This document shows, piece after piece, positions 26,058-36,175 of a stretch of 64,000 nt of DNA (the stretch's first letter is position 1; the number at the start of each line of letters is the position of its first letter). Origin of the DNA: Arthrobacter sp. ov118 (lineage in GTDB: Bacteria; Actinomycetota; Actinomycetes; Actinomycetales; Micrococcaceae). The stretch lies in assembly GCF_900116495.1 (NCBI RefSeq), contig NZ_FPAY01000001.1:434001-498000 (forward strand), read 5' to 3'. The position numbers were made by a program, and so were the translations under genes. The notes under the pieces were generated by a model. It saw nothing but the letters and a program-made list of their open reading frames with translations, searched no databases and was not told the DNA's origin.

Positions 26058-26819
26058 TTAGGCGGAGAAGCCGCCGTCGGCCTTGACCAGCTGTCCGGAC
26101 ACCCAGCGGCCCTCGGGCGAAAGCAGGAACGCCGCCGTTCCGGCCACGTCGGCCGGAGTGCCCAGCCGCCCGCCGGGCTGCCGCCTGCCCAGCTCGCTCC
26201 GGAGCGTGTCGTCCATCCAGCCCGTGTCGACCGGCCCCGGGTTAAGGACGTTGGCGCTGATGCCCAGCGGGCCGAGCTCCCGCGCCGCCGCGATCACGAT
26301 CCGGTCCAGCGCGCCCTTCGATGCTCCGTAGGGCACGTTGTAGGCGGTATGGTCACTGGTCAGGGCCACGATGGCCCCGCCGTCGGGACCAGCCTGCCGG
26401 GCAAAGGCGGCAATCAGCTGCCAGCTGGCGCGGGTGTTGACCGCGAAGTGCCGGTCGAAGCTCTCCAGGGTGGTGTCCAGGATGCCGGAGTCCACGGATT
26501 CGGCATGGCTGAGGACCAGAGCTTGCAGGGTTCCGGCTTCGGCCGCGGCAGCGGCCATCAGCCGGTCCACGGCGTGCGGATCTTCGAAATCTGCCGGCAG
26601 TGCCACGACGGCGGCACCGATCGCCTGCAGCTCGGCGGTGAGGCGTTCGACGTCGTCCGGCTGGACGCCCCACGGCATCCGGGCATCGTAGTCCTGCCAG
26701 GAGGTCAGTACGAGGTCCCAGCCGTCGGCGGCGAGGCGGCGCGCGATGCCGGCGCCGATTCCGGCGAGCCGGCCGACTCCGGTGACGAGGGCGGTCTTGC
26801 GGGGCGAGGAGGAGCTCAT
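26058..26819 (-). CDS. Short-chain dehydrogenase/reductase
   Basis: The 253-residue protein has the Rossmann fold of the SDR family. The N-terminal cofactor motif is TGVGRLAGIGAGIA, a longer variant of TGxxxGIG. The active site is YGASKGALDR (Tyr-x3-Lys), and the C-terminus PEGRWVSGQLVKADGGF is the usual FabG-like ending. The start at 26819 (MSSSSPRKTALVTG) is preferred because the longer frame to 26948 has no homology. The loop around DYDARMPWGVQPDD is an insertion after strand 2. Substrate unknown. Confidence 0.85.
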   Translation of the reverse strand: MSSSSPRKTALVTGVGRLAGIGAGIARRLAADGWDLVLTSWQDYDARMPWGVQPDDVERLTAELQAIGAAVVALPADFEDPHAVDRLMAAAAAEAGTLQALVLSHAESVDSGILDTTLESFDRHFAVNTRASWQLIAAFARQAGPDGGAIVALTSDHTAYNVPYGASKGALDRIVIAAARELGPLGISANVLNPGPVDTGWMDDTLRSELGRRQPGGRLGTPADVAGTAAFLLSPEGRWVSGQLVKADGGFSA

Positions 26820-26916
26820 GCCGACCAGCCTAGTCTCGGGCGGCAGCGGCTCCGGTGAGCTTTCGGCACGTGCTGTGACGGCATTCGTGCCGTGCGTCTT
26901 TCGTACACTGAGCTTC

Positions 26917-27294
26917 ATGACATCCCGTATCAGCGAACTGGTCCTCAACTGCGCCGACCCCGAACGGCTCGCACGGTTCTGGAGTGCGGTCCTGGGCTAC
27001 GTCGAGCTCGACCGGGAGGATGGGGCGATCGAGATCGGCCCGCCCGACGCCGGGTTCGGCGGCCTCCAGCCCACCATCATCCTGAGCCCCAGCAGCGACC
27101 CGCGGACCGGAAAGCTCCCCCTGCATATCGACGTCAACCCCGTCGACCGGGACCAGGATGCCGAGCTGGAACGGTTGCTCGCCCTCGGCGCCCGTCCCGC
27201 CGACGTGGGGCAGACCGGCGACGAGCAATGGCACGTCCTGGCCGACCCTGAGGGCAACGAGTTCTGCCTCCTGCGCAAGCGGCTTGAGCCCTAA
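26917..27294 (+). CDS. VOC-family (glyoxalase-like) protein
   Basis: The 125-residue protein starts at MTSRISELVLNCADPERLA and has the paired beta-alpha-beta-beta-beta units of the vicinal oxygen chelate fold, ending WHVLADPEGNEFCLL. This is the glyoxalase-like type common in actinobacteria, with His and Glu metal positions. It is divergent from the SDR gene. The reaction is not predictable. It ends 1 bp before the GT87 gene that runs the other way. Confidence 0.8.
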   Translation: MTSRISELVLNCADPERLARFWSAVLGYVELDREDGAIEIGPPDAGFGGLQPTIILSPSSDPRTGKLPLHIDVNPVDRDQDAELERLLALGARPADVGQTGDEQWHVLADPEGNEFCLLRKRLEP

Positions 27295-28689
27295 TCAGGG
27301 CGCAGCTGAGGAGGCAAGCTCAAGTTCCGGCGCCACGGAGTTGCGCCGCAGGGCGATGAGCCAGCACGCCAGGAGCGCCACGGCGCAGAAGACCCCGGCG
27401 CTGGAGGCCGATATCCAGAGGCCGGGCGTCTGGATATCGAGGTTTTCCGCGCCCAGGGCTTTGCCGATGGTCTTCGGCGAGAACAGGAACACCAGGAGTG
27501 AAATGCCCAGCGCCCCGCCCATCGTCCAGCGCATCCGGGCGTAGCGGCGCGGAGTTTCCCGCAGGGTCCAGGCGAAGGCCGGAAAAACCGCGGCGACCCA
27601 GACCCAGTGGTGGGACCACGACACGGGGCTGACCAGCAGCATGGTGAGCGCCGTCGCCGACACCGCGACGACCCGGGCACCCTGATCGCTGGCGGCCTTG
27701 ATGACGCTTGCCCCCAGGGCCACCACCATCAGGCTCAGCACCAGCCACGGCACTGTGACGGAGGCTTCCGGGACGCCGAAGTGCAGCAGCGCACCCTTGA
27801 GGGACAGGTTGTCCACATAGCCCGCTCCGCCCAGACGGGACGTGTCCGGCAGCATCTCGAACCAAAACTGCACGGACTCGACGGGACGCAGCAGCCAGCC
27901 GAGTACCACCGTGGCGGTGAAGCCGGCGGCCATGTTGAGCAGTCCACGCCAGTCCTTGCGGACCAGGTAGTACAGGCCGAACGCCAGGGGCGTGAGTTTG
28001 ATGCCTGCGGCGACGCCCACCAGGAAGCCGCTGCCCGGGAAGCCGCGGGTCCAGCGCCGGTTGCGGGCCAGCAGATCCGCGGCCATGAGGCCCATGAGTA
28101 GGACATTGATCTGGCCGAACATCAGGGTCTCCCGCCACGGGCCGAGATTCAGCACCGCCAGGACCAGCACCGCGGCGGCCCAGCAGTTGCCCGGGGACCG
28201 GAAGGTGGCGCGCCAATCGCCTTTGGCGTTCCAGTAGCGGACCGTGCGGACGGCGGCCAGGACCGCCACGATCGCGCCCGTGGCGTTGAACAAGGCCAGG
28301 GCGGTCGCTTGGGGCAGCCGGGCCAGCTGGCTGAACAGCACGGCGGCGAAGGGCGGATAGGTGAACTTCAGCGCCGGTCCGCCGGCCCAGTCCACATTTC
28401 CCGCGTACAGGCCCGACGGCGCCGCCCCGGCGTCATTGAGGATTTTCCCGGCGTACCAGTAGACGCTGAAGTCCAGGCCCTCTTTGCCCCAGACGCCCAG
28501 CGACATCCAGATGAAGTAGCCGACGGCAACGACCACCGCACCGGCGGAGAGCCAGGCTAGCGTTCCCACGGCCGACTTCGGCATGGGCAACTCCGGAACG
28601 GGCAACTTCGGAACGCGCCGTTGCGGCACGGGGGCGGTCCCGGCGGTGGTCGGCTGCGCGTGGCTGTCTTCGGAATCGAGCACTGACAT
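27295..28689 (-). CDS. GT87-type polyprenol-phosphate-mannose-dependent mannosyltransferase
   Basis: The 464-residue protein is a polytopic membrane glycosyltransferase with about ten helices. The first extracytoplasmic loop holds DFSVYWYAGKI and KFTYPPFAAVLFSQLA, matching the conserved region of the GT87/DUF2029 family. These enzymes add alpha-1,2-mannose to envelope lipoglycans in actinobacteria. The N-terminal 45 residues are proline-rich and cytoplasmic. The gene is alone on its strand, with the MFS gene 98 bp upstream. Confidence 0.8.
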   Translation of the reverse strand: MSVLDSEDSHAQPTTAGTAPVPQRRVPKLPVPELPMPKSAVGTLAWLSAGAVVVAVGYFIWMSLGVWGKEGLDFSVYWYAGKILNDAGAAPSGLYAGNVDWAGGPALKFTYPPFAAVLFSQLARLPQATALALFNATGAIVAVLAAVRTVRYWNAKGDWRATFRSPGNCWAAAVLVLAVLNLGPWRETLMFGQINVLLMGLMAADLLARNRRWTRGFPGSGFLVGVAAGIKLTPLAFGLYYLVRKDWRGLLNMAAGFTATVVLGWLLRPVESVQFWFEMLPDTSRLGGAGYVDNLSLKGALLHFGVPEASVTVPWLVLSLMVVALGASVIKAASDQGARVVAVSATALTMLLVSPVSWSHHWVWVAAVFPAFAWTLRETPRRYARMRWTMGGALGISLLVFLFSPKTIGKALGAENLDIQTPGLWISASSAGVFCAVALLACWLIALRRNSVAPELELASSAAP

Positions 28690-28787
28690 GTTTTCCCCGA
28701 TCGGGCTGCTGGTGTAGACGCTGGCCGCTGGTCGGTTTCGTCCGGGCGGCGAAACGCGCCCTCGCTGTCGGTCAGTCTACAGAACAG

Positions 28788-30152
28788 CTAAGCCGGAACC
28801 GGGACCGTGTCCGTTTCCCGGGCGTGCTTGCGGATGGTTGCGCTGATGACGGCGGCGATCGTGCACATGGCAGCGGCTGCAAACCAGGCGTAGGTGTACT
28901 GTCCGGTGGCGTCACGGATGGCGCCGGCAGCCAGGGCGGCGGCCGCCGCACCGAGCTGGTGGGCCGCGAACACCCAGCCGAACACAACGCTGCCGTCGGC
29001 GCCGAACACCTGGCGGCAGATGGCGGCGGTCGGCGGCACCGTGGCAACCCAGTCCAGGCCGTAGATGACCACGAACACGATCATGCTGGGCTGAACCGTG
29101 GCGCTGAGCAGCAGCGGCAGGACCAGCAGCCCGATCCCGCGGAACTGGTAGTACACGGCCAGCAGGATCCGGGGGTTGAAGCGGTCCGTGAGCCAGCCGG
29201 AAGCGATGGTGCCGGCGATGTCGAAGATGCCGACGACGGCGAGCAGGCCTGCCGCGGTGGTCTCCGGCATGCCGTGGTCATGGGCGGAGGGGATGAAGTG
29301 GGTGCCGATCAGCCCGTTGGTGGTTGCGCCGCAGATCGCGAACCCGGCCACGAGGGCCCAGAAGGTACGGACCTTGCTGGCGCGTTTGAGCACCTGCAGG
29401 GCCCGGACGGCCGCGTTGCGGCGCGGCTCCGCCGAGGCCCGATCCGCCGAGGCCGGTTCCGCGGAGACCGGCTCCGTCGGCGCCGGGTCAGCGGGCCCGG
29501 CGACGGCGGCCGGCGTGGCCCCGTACGGCAGCACGCCGACGTCGGCCGGGGAGTTCTTCAGGAACATCAGCACGAGCGGCACCACGGCGAACGCGCCGGC
29601 GGCGATGAGGAGCGAGGCCTGCCGCCACCCCGAGTCCTGGGCCAGGACCGCAATGAAGGGCAGGAACACGAGCTGCCCGGCGGCACTGCCGGCGGTGAGG
29701 ATGCCGATCACCAGGCCGCGGCTCTTGGCGAACCAGGTGTTGGCGATGGTGGCGGCGAAGACCAGGGCCATGGACCCGGTGCCGAGCCCGATCAGCAGCC
29801 CCCAGGTCAGCAGGATCTGCCAGGACTGGGTGACGAAGACCGTCAGGGCGCTGCCGGCGCCGATCAGCACGAGGGCCACGGCCGTGACGGCGCGGATGCC
29901 GAAGCGTTCCATCAGGGCTGCCGCGAACGGTGCCGTGAGCCCGAAGAGCACGAGGTTGATGCTGACCGCGGCAGAGAGCACGGTGGTGGACCAGCCGAAC
30001 TCGTCCTGCAGCGGCACCATCAGCACGCCCGGCGCTGCCCGGAACCCGGCGGCGCCGACGAGCGCGAGGAAAGCCACGGCGGCGACAGTCCACGCCGGGT
30101 GGATGCGGCGGCGGACCGGTGCGGGGGTCTGCGTGGTTTCGGGGGCGCTCAT
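28788..30152 (-). CDS. MFS transporter
   Basis: The 454-residue protein has 12 membrane segments with a cytoplasmic loop of about 70 residues in the middle (rich in Ala/Pro/Glu). The family motif between helices 2 and 3 is present as MERFGIRAVTAVALV. It starts in an ATGA overlap with the upstream HxlR regulator gene (30149-30152), so the two are co-expressed. An efflux role under HxlR control is plausible. The substrate is unknown. Confidence 0.85.
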   Translation of the reverse strand: MSAPETTQTPAPVRRRIHPAWTVAAVAFLALVGAAGFRAAPGVLMVPLQDEFGWSTTVLSAAVSINLVLFGLTAPFAAALMERFGIRAVTAVALVLIGAGSALTVFVTQSWQILLTWGLLIGLGTGSMALVFAATIANTWFAKSRGLVIGILTAGSAAGQLVFLPFIAVLAQDSGWRQASLLIAAGAFAVVPLVLMFLKNSPADVGVLPYGATPAAVAGPADPAPTEPVSAEPASADRASAEPRRNAAVRALQVLKRASKVRTFWALVAGFAICGATTNGLIGTHFIPSAHDHGMPETTAAGLLAVVGIFDIAGTIASGWLTDRFNPRILLAVYYQFRGIGLLVLPLLLSATVQPSMIVFVVIYGLDWVATVPPTAAICRQVFGADGSVVFGWVFAAHQLGAAAAALAAGAIRDATGQYTYAWFAAAAMCTIAAVISATIRKHARETDTVPVPA

Positions 30153-30670
30153 GCGGCGGTTCCGTTCTGGACAGGGGTCCCGGTGCCGGCCGAGGCCAGG
30201 GGCACGGGGTCCGCGGTGCGGGTGAGGCTGTGCCAGCTCGTGTTGGCGGCCGTCAGCGGTTCCCCGCAGGCCGAACACGTATCCGCCGAGGAAGTCCTCT
30301 CCCCGCAGCCGCTGTGGATGACGAACATGTGAGCCTGCCCGGAAGGAGCCGGGAGGTGCTTTTCGGCCCAGATGACGACGGCGTTGAGCACCGGGAGCGC
30401 GTCTTCGCCCTTGGGGGTGAGGACGTATTCCTGCCGGGTGCGGCCGCCGTCGTCGTAGGGCCGCCGGGTGAGGAGGCCGGCCTCCACGAGCCCGGCGAGC
30501 CGCCGGGTGAGGACGGAATCGGCCGCCCCGAGGCGGGCCTTCATGGCCTCGAAGCGGCCGTTGCCGAAGAACACTTCCCGCAGGACCAGCATGCTCCAGG
30601 GATCGCCGAGGATGTCGAGGCCGCGGGCCATGCTGCAGGTCCGCTGGGACCAGTCGGATCGAAGTGCCAT
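30149..30670 (-). CDS. HxlR-family regulator with a Cys-rich C-terminus
   Basis: The 173-residue protein has an HxlR winged helix (SMARGLDILGDPWSMLVLRE to about 95). The C-terminal part contains CGERTSSADTCSACGEPL, a four-cysteine cluster that suggests a small zinc or metal site, seen in some longer actinobacterial HxlR members. It is the first gene of a two-gene operon with the MFS transporter and probably regulates it. The inducer is unknown; the cysteines might sense metal or electrophiles (inference). Confidence 0.85.
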   Translation of the reverse strand: MALRSDWSQRTCSMARGLDILGDPWSMLVLREVFFGNGRFEAMKARLGAADSVLTRRLAGLVEAGLLTRRPYDDGGRTRQEYVLTPKGEDALPVLNAVVIWAEKHLPAPSGQAHMFVIHSGCGERTSSADTCSACGEPLTAANTSWHSLTRTADPVPLASAGTGTPVQNGTAA

Positions 30671-30734
30671 GCGGCCACCCTAGCTGACTCTCTTAGAGAA
30701 AGCTAGGGTGGCCGATTCTGCCGCTAGACGGCGT

Positions 30735-31949
30735 CTAGCTGCCGGCGTCCAGGGCGGAAAGCGCGGCCTCGAGGTCCGCGATGAGATCCTCGACGTCCTC
30801 GATGCCGCACGAGAGCCGGACCAGGTTGACCGGCACGGCCAGTTCGGTGCCCTTGACGGACGCATGCGTCATTTCCGAGGGGTAGTTCATGAGCGATTCG
30901 ATCCCGCCCAGGGACTCGGCGAGCGTGAACACGGAGGTCGACTCGGCCACCTTGCGCGCCGCGGCCTCGCCGCCCTTGAACTGTACGGAGATCATGCCGC
31001 CGAACTTCTTCATCTGCTTTTTGGCCAGCTCATGGCCGGGGTGGGAGGGCAGGCCCGGGTACAGAACGGCCTCCACTTCGGGCCGCTCCAGCAACCACTC
31101 GGCCACGGCCTGGGCGTTGTCACTGTGCCGGTCCATGCGCACCCCGAGGGTTTTCAGCCCGCGGGTGGTCAGGAACGCGTCCATCGGCCCGGACACGGCA
31201 CCGACGGCGAACTGCACAAAGCCGATCTTCTCGGCCAGCTCGGGATCGTTGACCACAATCGCACCGCCCACGACGTCGGAATGCCCGCCGATGTATTTCG
31301 TGGTGGAGTGCACCACGACGTCCGCGCCGAAGGCCAGCGGGGTTTGCAAATACGGGGAGGCGAAGGTGTTGTCCACGACAAGGAGGGCGCCGGCGTCGTG
31401 TGCCACCTTGGCGAGGGCCTCGATGTCGGTGATCTTCATCATCGGGTTGGACGGGGTCTCCACCCACACGAGGCGGGTCTTCCCGCCGGCTGCGGCGCTG
31501 GACGCGCCTCCGGCCGCGACGGCCTTGGCGACGGCGTCGACGTCGGACATGTCCACCGGGGTGTTCCCGATGCCCCACTCCCCCAGGACGCGGCTGATGA
31601 GCCGGTACGTTCCGCCGTAGGCGTCATTGCCCAGCACGATGTGGTCGCCGGGCCGGGTGAGGGCGCGGATCATCGAGTCCTCGGCGGCCAGGCCGGAGCC
31701 GAAGGAGAACGCCGCGGCCCCGCCCTCCAAGGCGGCGAGCTGCTCCTGCAGCGAGTCACGCGTGGGGTTGGTGCCCCGGCCGTACTCGTACCCGGCACGC
31801 AGGCCGCCGATGCCGTCCTGGGCGTAGGTTGAGGAGAAGTGCACGGGCGGCACCACGGCGCCGGTGCGCGGCTCGAAGGCCTGGCCGGCGTGCACGGCGC
31901 GGGTGTTAAAGCCGGCGTTCTTCGCGGATGAGCTTTCTGGCTGGGTCAT
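30735..31949 (-). CDS. metB: Cystathionine gamma-synthase/lyase
   Basis: The 404-residue PLP enzyme belongs to the Cys/Met metabolism family. PPVHFSSTYAQ, YEYGRGTNPTRDSL and HSTTKYIGGHSDVVGG (PLP lysine) are present. It follows cbs by 17 bp on the same strand. With CBS making cystathionine from homocysteine and serine, this gene can act as cystathionine gamma-lyase in reverse transsulfuration, or as gamma-synthase in methionine synthesis. Sequence alone does not decide between them, so the symbol follows actinobacterial usage and is tentative. Confidence 0.85.
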   Translation of the reverse strand: MTQPESSSAKNAGFNTRAVHAGQAFEPRTGAVVPPVHFSSTYAQDGIGGLRAGYEYGRGTNPTRDSLQEQLAALEGGAAAFSFGSGLAAEDSMIRALTRPGDHIVLGNDAYGGTYRLISRVLGEWGIGNTPVDMSDVDAVAKAVAAGGASSAAAGGKTRLVWVETPSNPMMKITDIEALAKVAHDAGALLVVDNTFASPYLQTPLAFGADVVVHSTTKYIGGHSDVVGGAIVVNDPELAEKIGFVQFAVGAVSGPMDAFLTTRGLKTLGVRMDRHSDNAQAVAEWLLERPEVEAVLYPGLPSHPGHELAKKQMKKFGGMISVQFKGGEAAARKVAESTSVFTLAESLGGIESLMNYPSEMTHASVKGTELAVPVNLVRLSCGIEDVEDLIADLEAALSALDAGS

Positions 31950-31966
31950 GGGGCTCCTTGAACTGG

Positions 31967-33352
<1,386 letters not shown>

Positions 33353-33420
33353 AGGTACAAAGCTACCGTCTCCGGCGGGCATGCTGCTGGCAGGTGCGCG
33401 GCGCCTCACGCGCCGTGCCT

Positions 33421-33849
33421 TCAGGCGCCGATGTCGTTCGCCGGGTTCGCCGCGGCCGCGCCGCCCTCCGGCGCCGCGTTTTGCCACAGCCCCACGATAT
33501 TGCCCTCGGTGTCGCGGAAGTAGGCGGCCCAGCCCATGGTGCCCACCTCCTGCCGGGGACTGACTGTGGCGCCGCCAAGGGACTCGATTTTCTCCAGCGC
33601 CGCATCGATGTCGTCAACGTCGATGGTGATGACGGGGGAAGTGACAGTGCCTTCCCGGCGGAACATGCCGCCGTTGATCGCTCCCGGTTCCGAGGGCATG
33701 CCCGATTCGTCCGTCTGCGTGGTGGTGATCGTGGTGTAGCTCAGCTCCGGCACCGGATTGACCTTCCAGCCGAACGCCGAACTGTAGAACTTCCCCGCGC
33801 GGACCTCGTCGTCGGCGGGGATTTCGAAGTGCACAACTCCTCGGGCCAT
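33421..33849 (-). CDS. VOC-family protein
   Basis: The 142-residue protein starts MARGVVHFEIPADDE and has a glyoxalase/bleomycin-resistance fold with GKFYSSAFGWKV, TIDVDDIDAALEKIESLGG and a TEGNIVGLWQ ending. It is the 'predicted enzyme related to lactoylglutathione lyase' type common in Micrococcaceae. Reaction unknown. The C-terminal AAAANPANDIGA tail is outside the domain. Confidence 0.85.
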   Translation of the reverse strand: MARGVVHFEIPADDEVRAGKFYSSAFGWKVNPVPELSYTTITTTQTDESGMPSEPGAINGGMFRREGTVTSPVITIDVDDIDAALEKIESLGGATVSPRQEVGTMGWAAYFRDTEGNIVGLWQNAAPEGGAAAANPANDIGA

Positions 33850-34026
33850 GACGCTCACCTGACATTTCCGGGGTGTGGGACCAATGTGGGACCAAGGGCC
33901 GGGGCGCGGGCGGTCCACGCCTCAACCGGATTGTAGCCCCGCCGCGGGCTGCGGGTTAAGGGCCGTCCTGCCCGGTCTTTTCGGCCCGACGCGGCCGCTG
34001 TCACGGGGGCGTGGGAACATGTTCGG

Positions 34027-35007
34027 GTGACCATCGCAGACGTCCCCGCCGGCCTTGCCGCCGCGGCGGACGCCTCCCTGCGGTGGCATCCCGGCGGCCC
34101 CTTCGATCTTCTCCAGACCATCGGACCGCTGCTGCGGGGCCAAGGGGACCCGGCAATCCGGACGGCCCCGGACGCCGTGTGGCTGGCGTTCACGACGCCG
34201 GCCGGTCCCGCGACGCTGCGCCTGGCAACTACGGGGCCGAGGGCGGATCCGGCGGTTGACGCGCAGGCCTGGGGGCCCGGGGCTGCCGACGCCGCAGGCT
34301 CTGTCCCGCGCCTGCTGGGCCGCGACGATGACTGGACAGCCTTCGACGAACCCGCCTTCCACGCCACGCTCCCCCGGATGGTCATCGAAGCCCGGCGACG
34401 GAACGTGGCGGTGCGGCTGCCCGCAACCGGCCGGATGATCGACTCGCTCGTGCCGACAATCCTGGAGCAGAAGGTCACCGTGATTGAGGCCCGCCGCGGC
34501 TACCGGTACCTGATGTACCGCTTCGGGACGGCTGCGCCGGGCGCCGGGTCGGTGGCTCCGGCCAACCTCCTGCTCCAGCCCACCCCGGCCCAATGGCTCC
34601 GCATCCCGTCCTGGGAATGGCACAAGGCCGGAGTGGGACCCCAGCGCTCGGCGACCGTCATGCGCGCGCTGCGCTCCGCCGTCGGCCTCGAACGGCTCGC
34701 CGTCCTGCCCGCCGCGGAAGCCGGGGCGAAGCTGCAGACCATCCCGGGGATCGGCGTGTGGACAGCCGCCGAGGTGGTGCAGCGCACGCACGGCTGCCCG
34801 GACTCGATCGCGGTGGGCGACTACCACCTTGCGGCCTACGTCGGCGCGGCCCTGACCGGCCGCCGCACGGACGACGCCGGCATGCTCAGGCTGCTGGCCC
34901 CGTGGGCGGGTCACCGGCAGCGGGTGGTCCGGATGCTGGGTCTCAGCGGCTTCCGCAAGCCCACCTTCGGCCCGCGGATGACCATCCAGGACCACCGCGG
35001 CCACTGA
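34027..35007 (+). CDS. DNA-3-methyladenine glycosylase family protein (AlkA-like)
   Basis: The 326-residue protein is an HhH-GPD superfamily glycosylase that would remove alkylated bases. The helix-hairpin-helix is LQTIPGIGVWTAAEV (about 237-251). The catalytic aspartate follows in DSIAVGDYHLAAY. The N-terminal beta-rich part is weakly conserved. The GTG start at 34027 fits. Genes on either side are unrelated. A few members only bind damaged DNA; all key residues here look present. Confidence 0.85.
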   Translation: MTIADVPAGLAAAADASLRWHPGGPFDLLQTIGPLLRGQGDPAIRTAPDAVWLAFTTPAGPATLRLATTGPRADPAVDAQAWGPGAADAAGSVPRLLGRDDDWTAFDEPAFHATLPRMVIEARRRNVAVRLPATGRMIDSLVPTILEQKVTVIEARRGYRYLMYRFGTAAPGAGSVAPANLLLQPTPAQWLRIPSWEWHKAGVGPQRSATVMRALRSAVGLERLAVLPAAEAGAKLQTIPGIGVWTAAEVVQRTHGCPDSIAVGDYHLAAYVGAALTGRRTDDAGMLRLLAPWAGHRQRVVRMLGLSGFRKPTFGPRMTIQDHRGH

Positions 35008-35024
35008 GCCCCGCCAACACACTG

Positions 35025-35087
35025 CAACGCGGGGTCACCTACGGCCCATTGGAGGCCCACTATTGGGCGCGATGTGACCCCGCGTTG
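35025..35087. repeat. Palindromic repeat family, copy 1
   Basis: Arms CAACGCGGGGTCAC and its complement surround inner arms GCCCA/TGGGC, over 63 bp. It lies between the convergent AlkA-like and DUF559 genes. Copies 2 and 3 are at 36098 and 38272. Confidence 0.85.
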
Positions 35088-35111
35088 GAACGGCGGGCCA
35101 GGAAACGCGGG

Positions 35112-36041
35112 TCAGGGAACGCGACGAAGAATCGACTTCATGCGGGCGATCAAACCTTCGAAGCGCTCGGCAAGGTCATCGGCGTTGACCTTGAAATAAG
35201 CCCACCCGGCACCGCGGAAGGCTTCGTCGCGACGGTTGTCCCGGGACTGTTGTTCCCGCGTGAGGTGATGGGCGCCGTCGTACTGAACAGCGAGCCGAAA
35301 GCGCCGGTATCCCAGGTCGGCGGCGGGGGAGCAGTCATCATGCGGATCGAGCCTCAGCTGCAGCTCCGGTTCGGGCAGGCGCGCGTCTATCAGCGCGAGT
35401 CGCAAGAATGTTTCCGGGAACGAATCCGCTCCCACGCGCATCTCGTCCAGGGCCAGCCGCGCCTTCTCCACACCTTTCATGTTGGGGTGCTGACGGATGA
35501 GCAGCCGCAGGCCCTCCTTGTAGGCGTAGGGCTCGGACCTGTTTTCAAGTCCCGGGCGCGGGATGCGGATCAGCTGGTCGCCCATGGCGATGAGGTAGTT
35601 CAGCGGCAGCACGGCGGCCAGATCCAGCCAGGTCCGCGGGGGCGCGGTCACAGGGATGCCGCCGATGTCGGTCAGCTCGCCGGGGATCAGGCGCACGCGG
35701 TGGCCGGTGACGCCTGAGCGTCGCACCCGGGGCAGTTCATGCGGCTTGCTGAGATGGATGGTGAGGCACTGGCCCATCCATGGCGGCAGGCCAAGCGGTG
35801 TCAGGACGGCGGCGGTTTCGTGGGACACCCAGGCTCCCGGGGTCGCGGCCGCCAGGACCCGGGCCCGTTCGATGACCTCAAGCGGCCGGCCTGCCGGCAG
35901 ATAGATGAGCCGGCCGCCGTCGGACAGGTTCTTGGCCCGCAGCCGCTTCGGCGGGACAGCGAGCGCTCGGGACTCGTAGACGGTGAACGGCGCCCGGCCA
36001 AGTCCTTCCGGGAGTGGCGTGCTGCGGACCATGGGCACCAT
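35112..36041 (-). CDS. DUF559-type nuclease-fold protein with a winged-helix-like N-terminus
   Basis: The 309-residue protein is a common type in Arthrobacter. The C-terminal part (about 225-305) has FRLAVQYDGAHH, a run with REQQSRDNRRDEAF and WAYFKVNADDL. This is the Vsr/DUF559 endonuclease-like fold with a possible Asp and Lys-containing active site. The N-terminal part resembles a winged helix of the AbiEi antitoxin type (AAATPGAWVSHETAAVL). No toxin partner is visible. Its function is unknown; these proteins occur in several copies per genome. Confidence 0.7.
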   Translation of the reverse strand: MVPMVRSTPLPEGLGRAPFTVYESRALAVPPKRLRAKNLSDGGRLIYLPAGRPLEVIERARVLAAATPGAWVSHETAAVLTPLGLPPWMGQCLTIHLSKPHELPRVRRSGVTGHRVRLIPGELTDIGGIPVTAPPRTWLDLAAVLPLNYLIAMGDQLIRIPRPGLENRSEPYAYKEGLRLLIRQHPNMKGVEKARLALDEMRVGADSFPETFLRLALIDARLPEPELQLRLDPHDDCSPAADLGYRRFRLAVQYDGAHHLTREQQSRDNRRDEAFRGAGWAYFKVNADDLAERFEGLIARMKSILRRVP

Positions 36042-36097
36042 TGTGACCCCGCGCCTCGGACCGTGCAGGAGTTATCCACAGGAGCCCGGAGTTCCTG

Positions 36098-36160
36098 CAA
36101 CGCGGGGTCACTTACGGCCCATTCAGGGGGAATTATTGGGCGCTAAATGACCCCGCGTTG
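36098..36160. repeat. Palindromic repeat family, copy 2
   Basis: This copy is 63 bp with the same CAACGCGGGGTCAC arms and inner ACGGCCCATT-type arms. It lies between the end of the acyl-CoA ligase gene and the start of the DUF559 gene, both on the minus strand. Confidence 0.85.
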
Positions 36161-36175
36161 CTGTTCGTGGCCACG

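Noticed and set aside
28824..30332. 502-aa open frame on the plus strand
   Set aside because: It is opposite the MFS transporter, whose membrane helices and motifs are clear.
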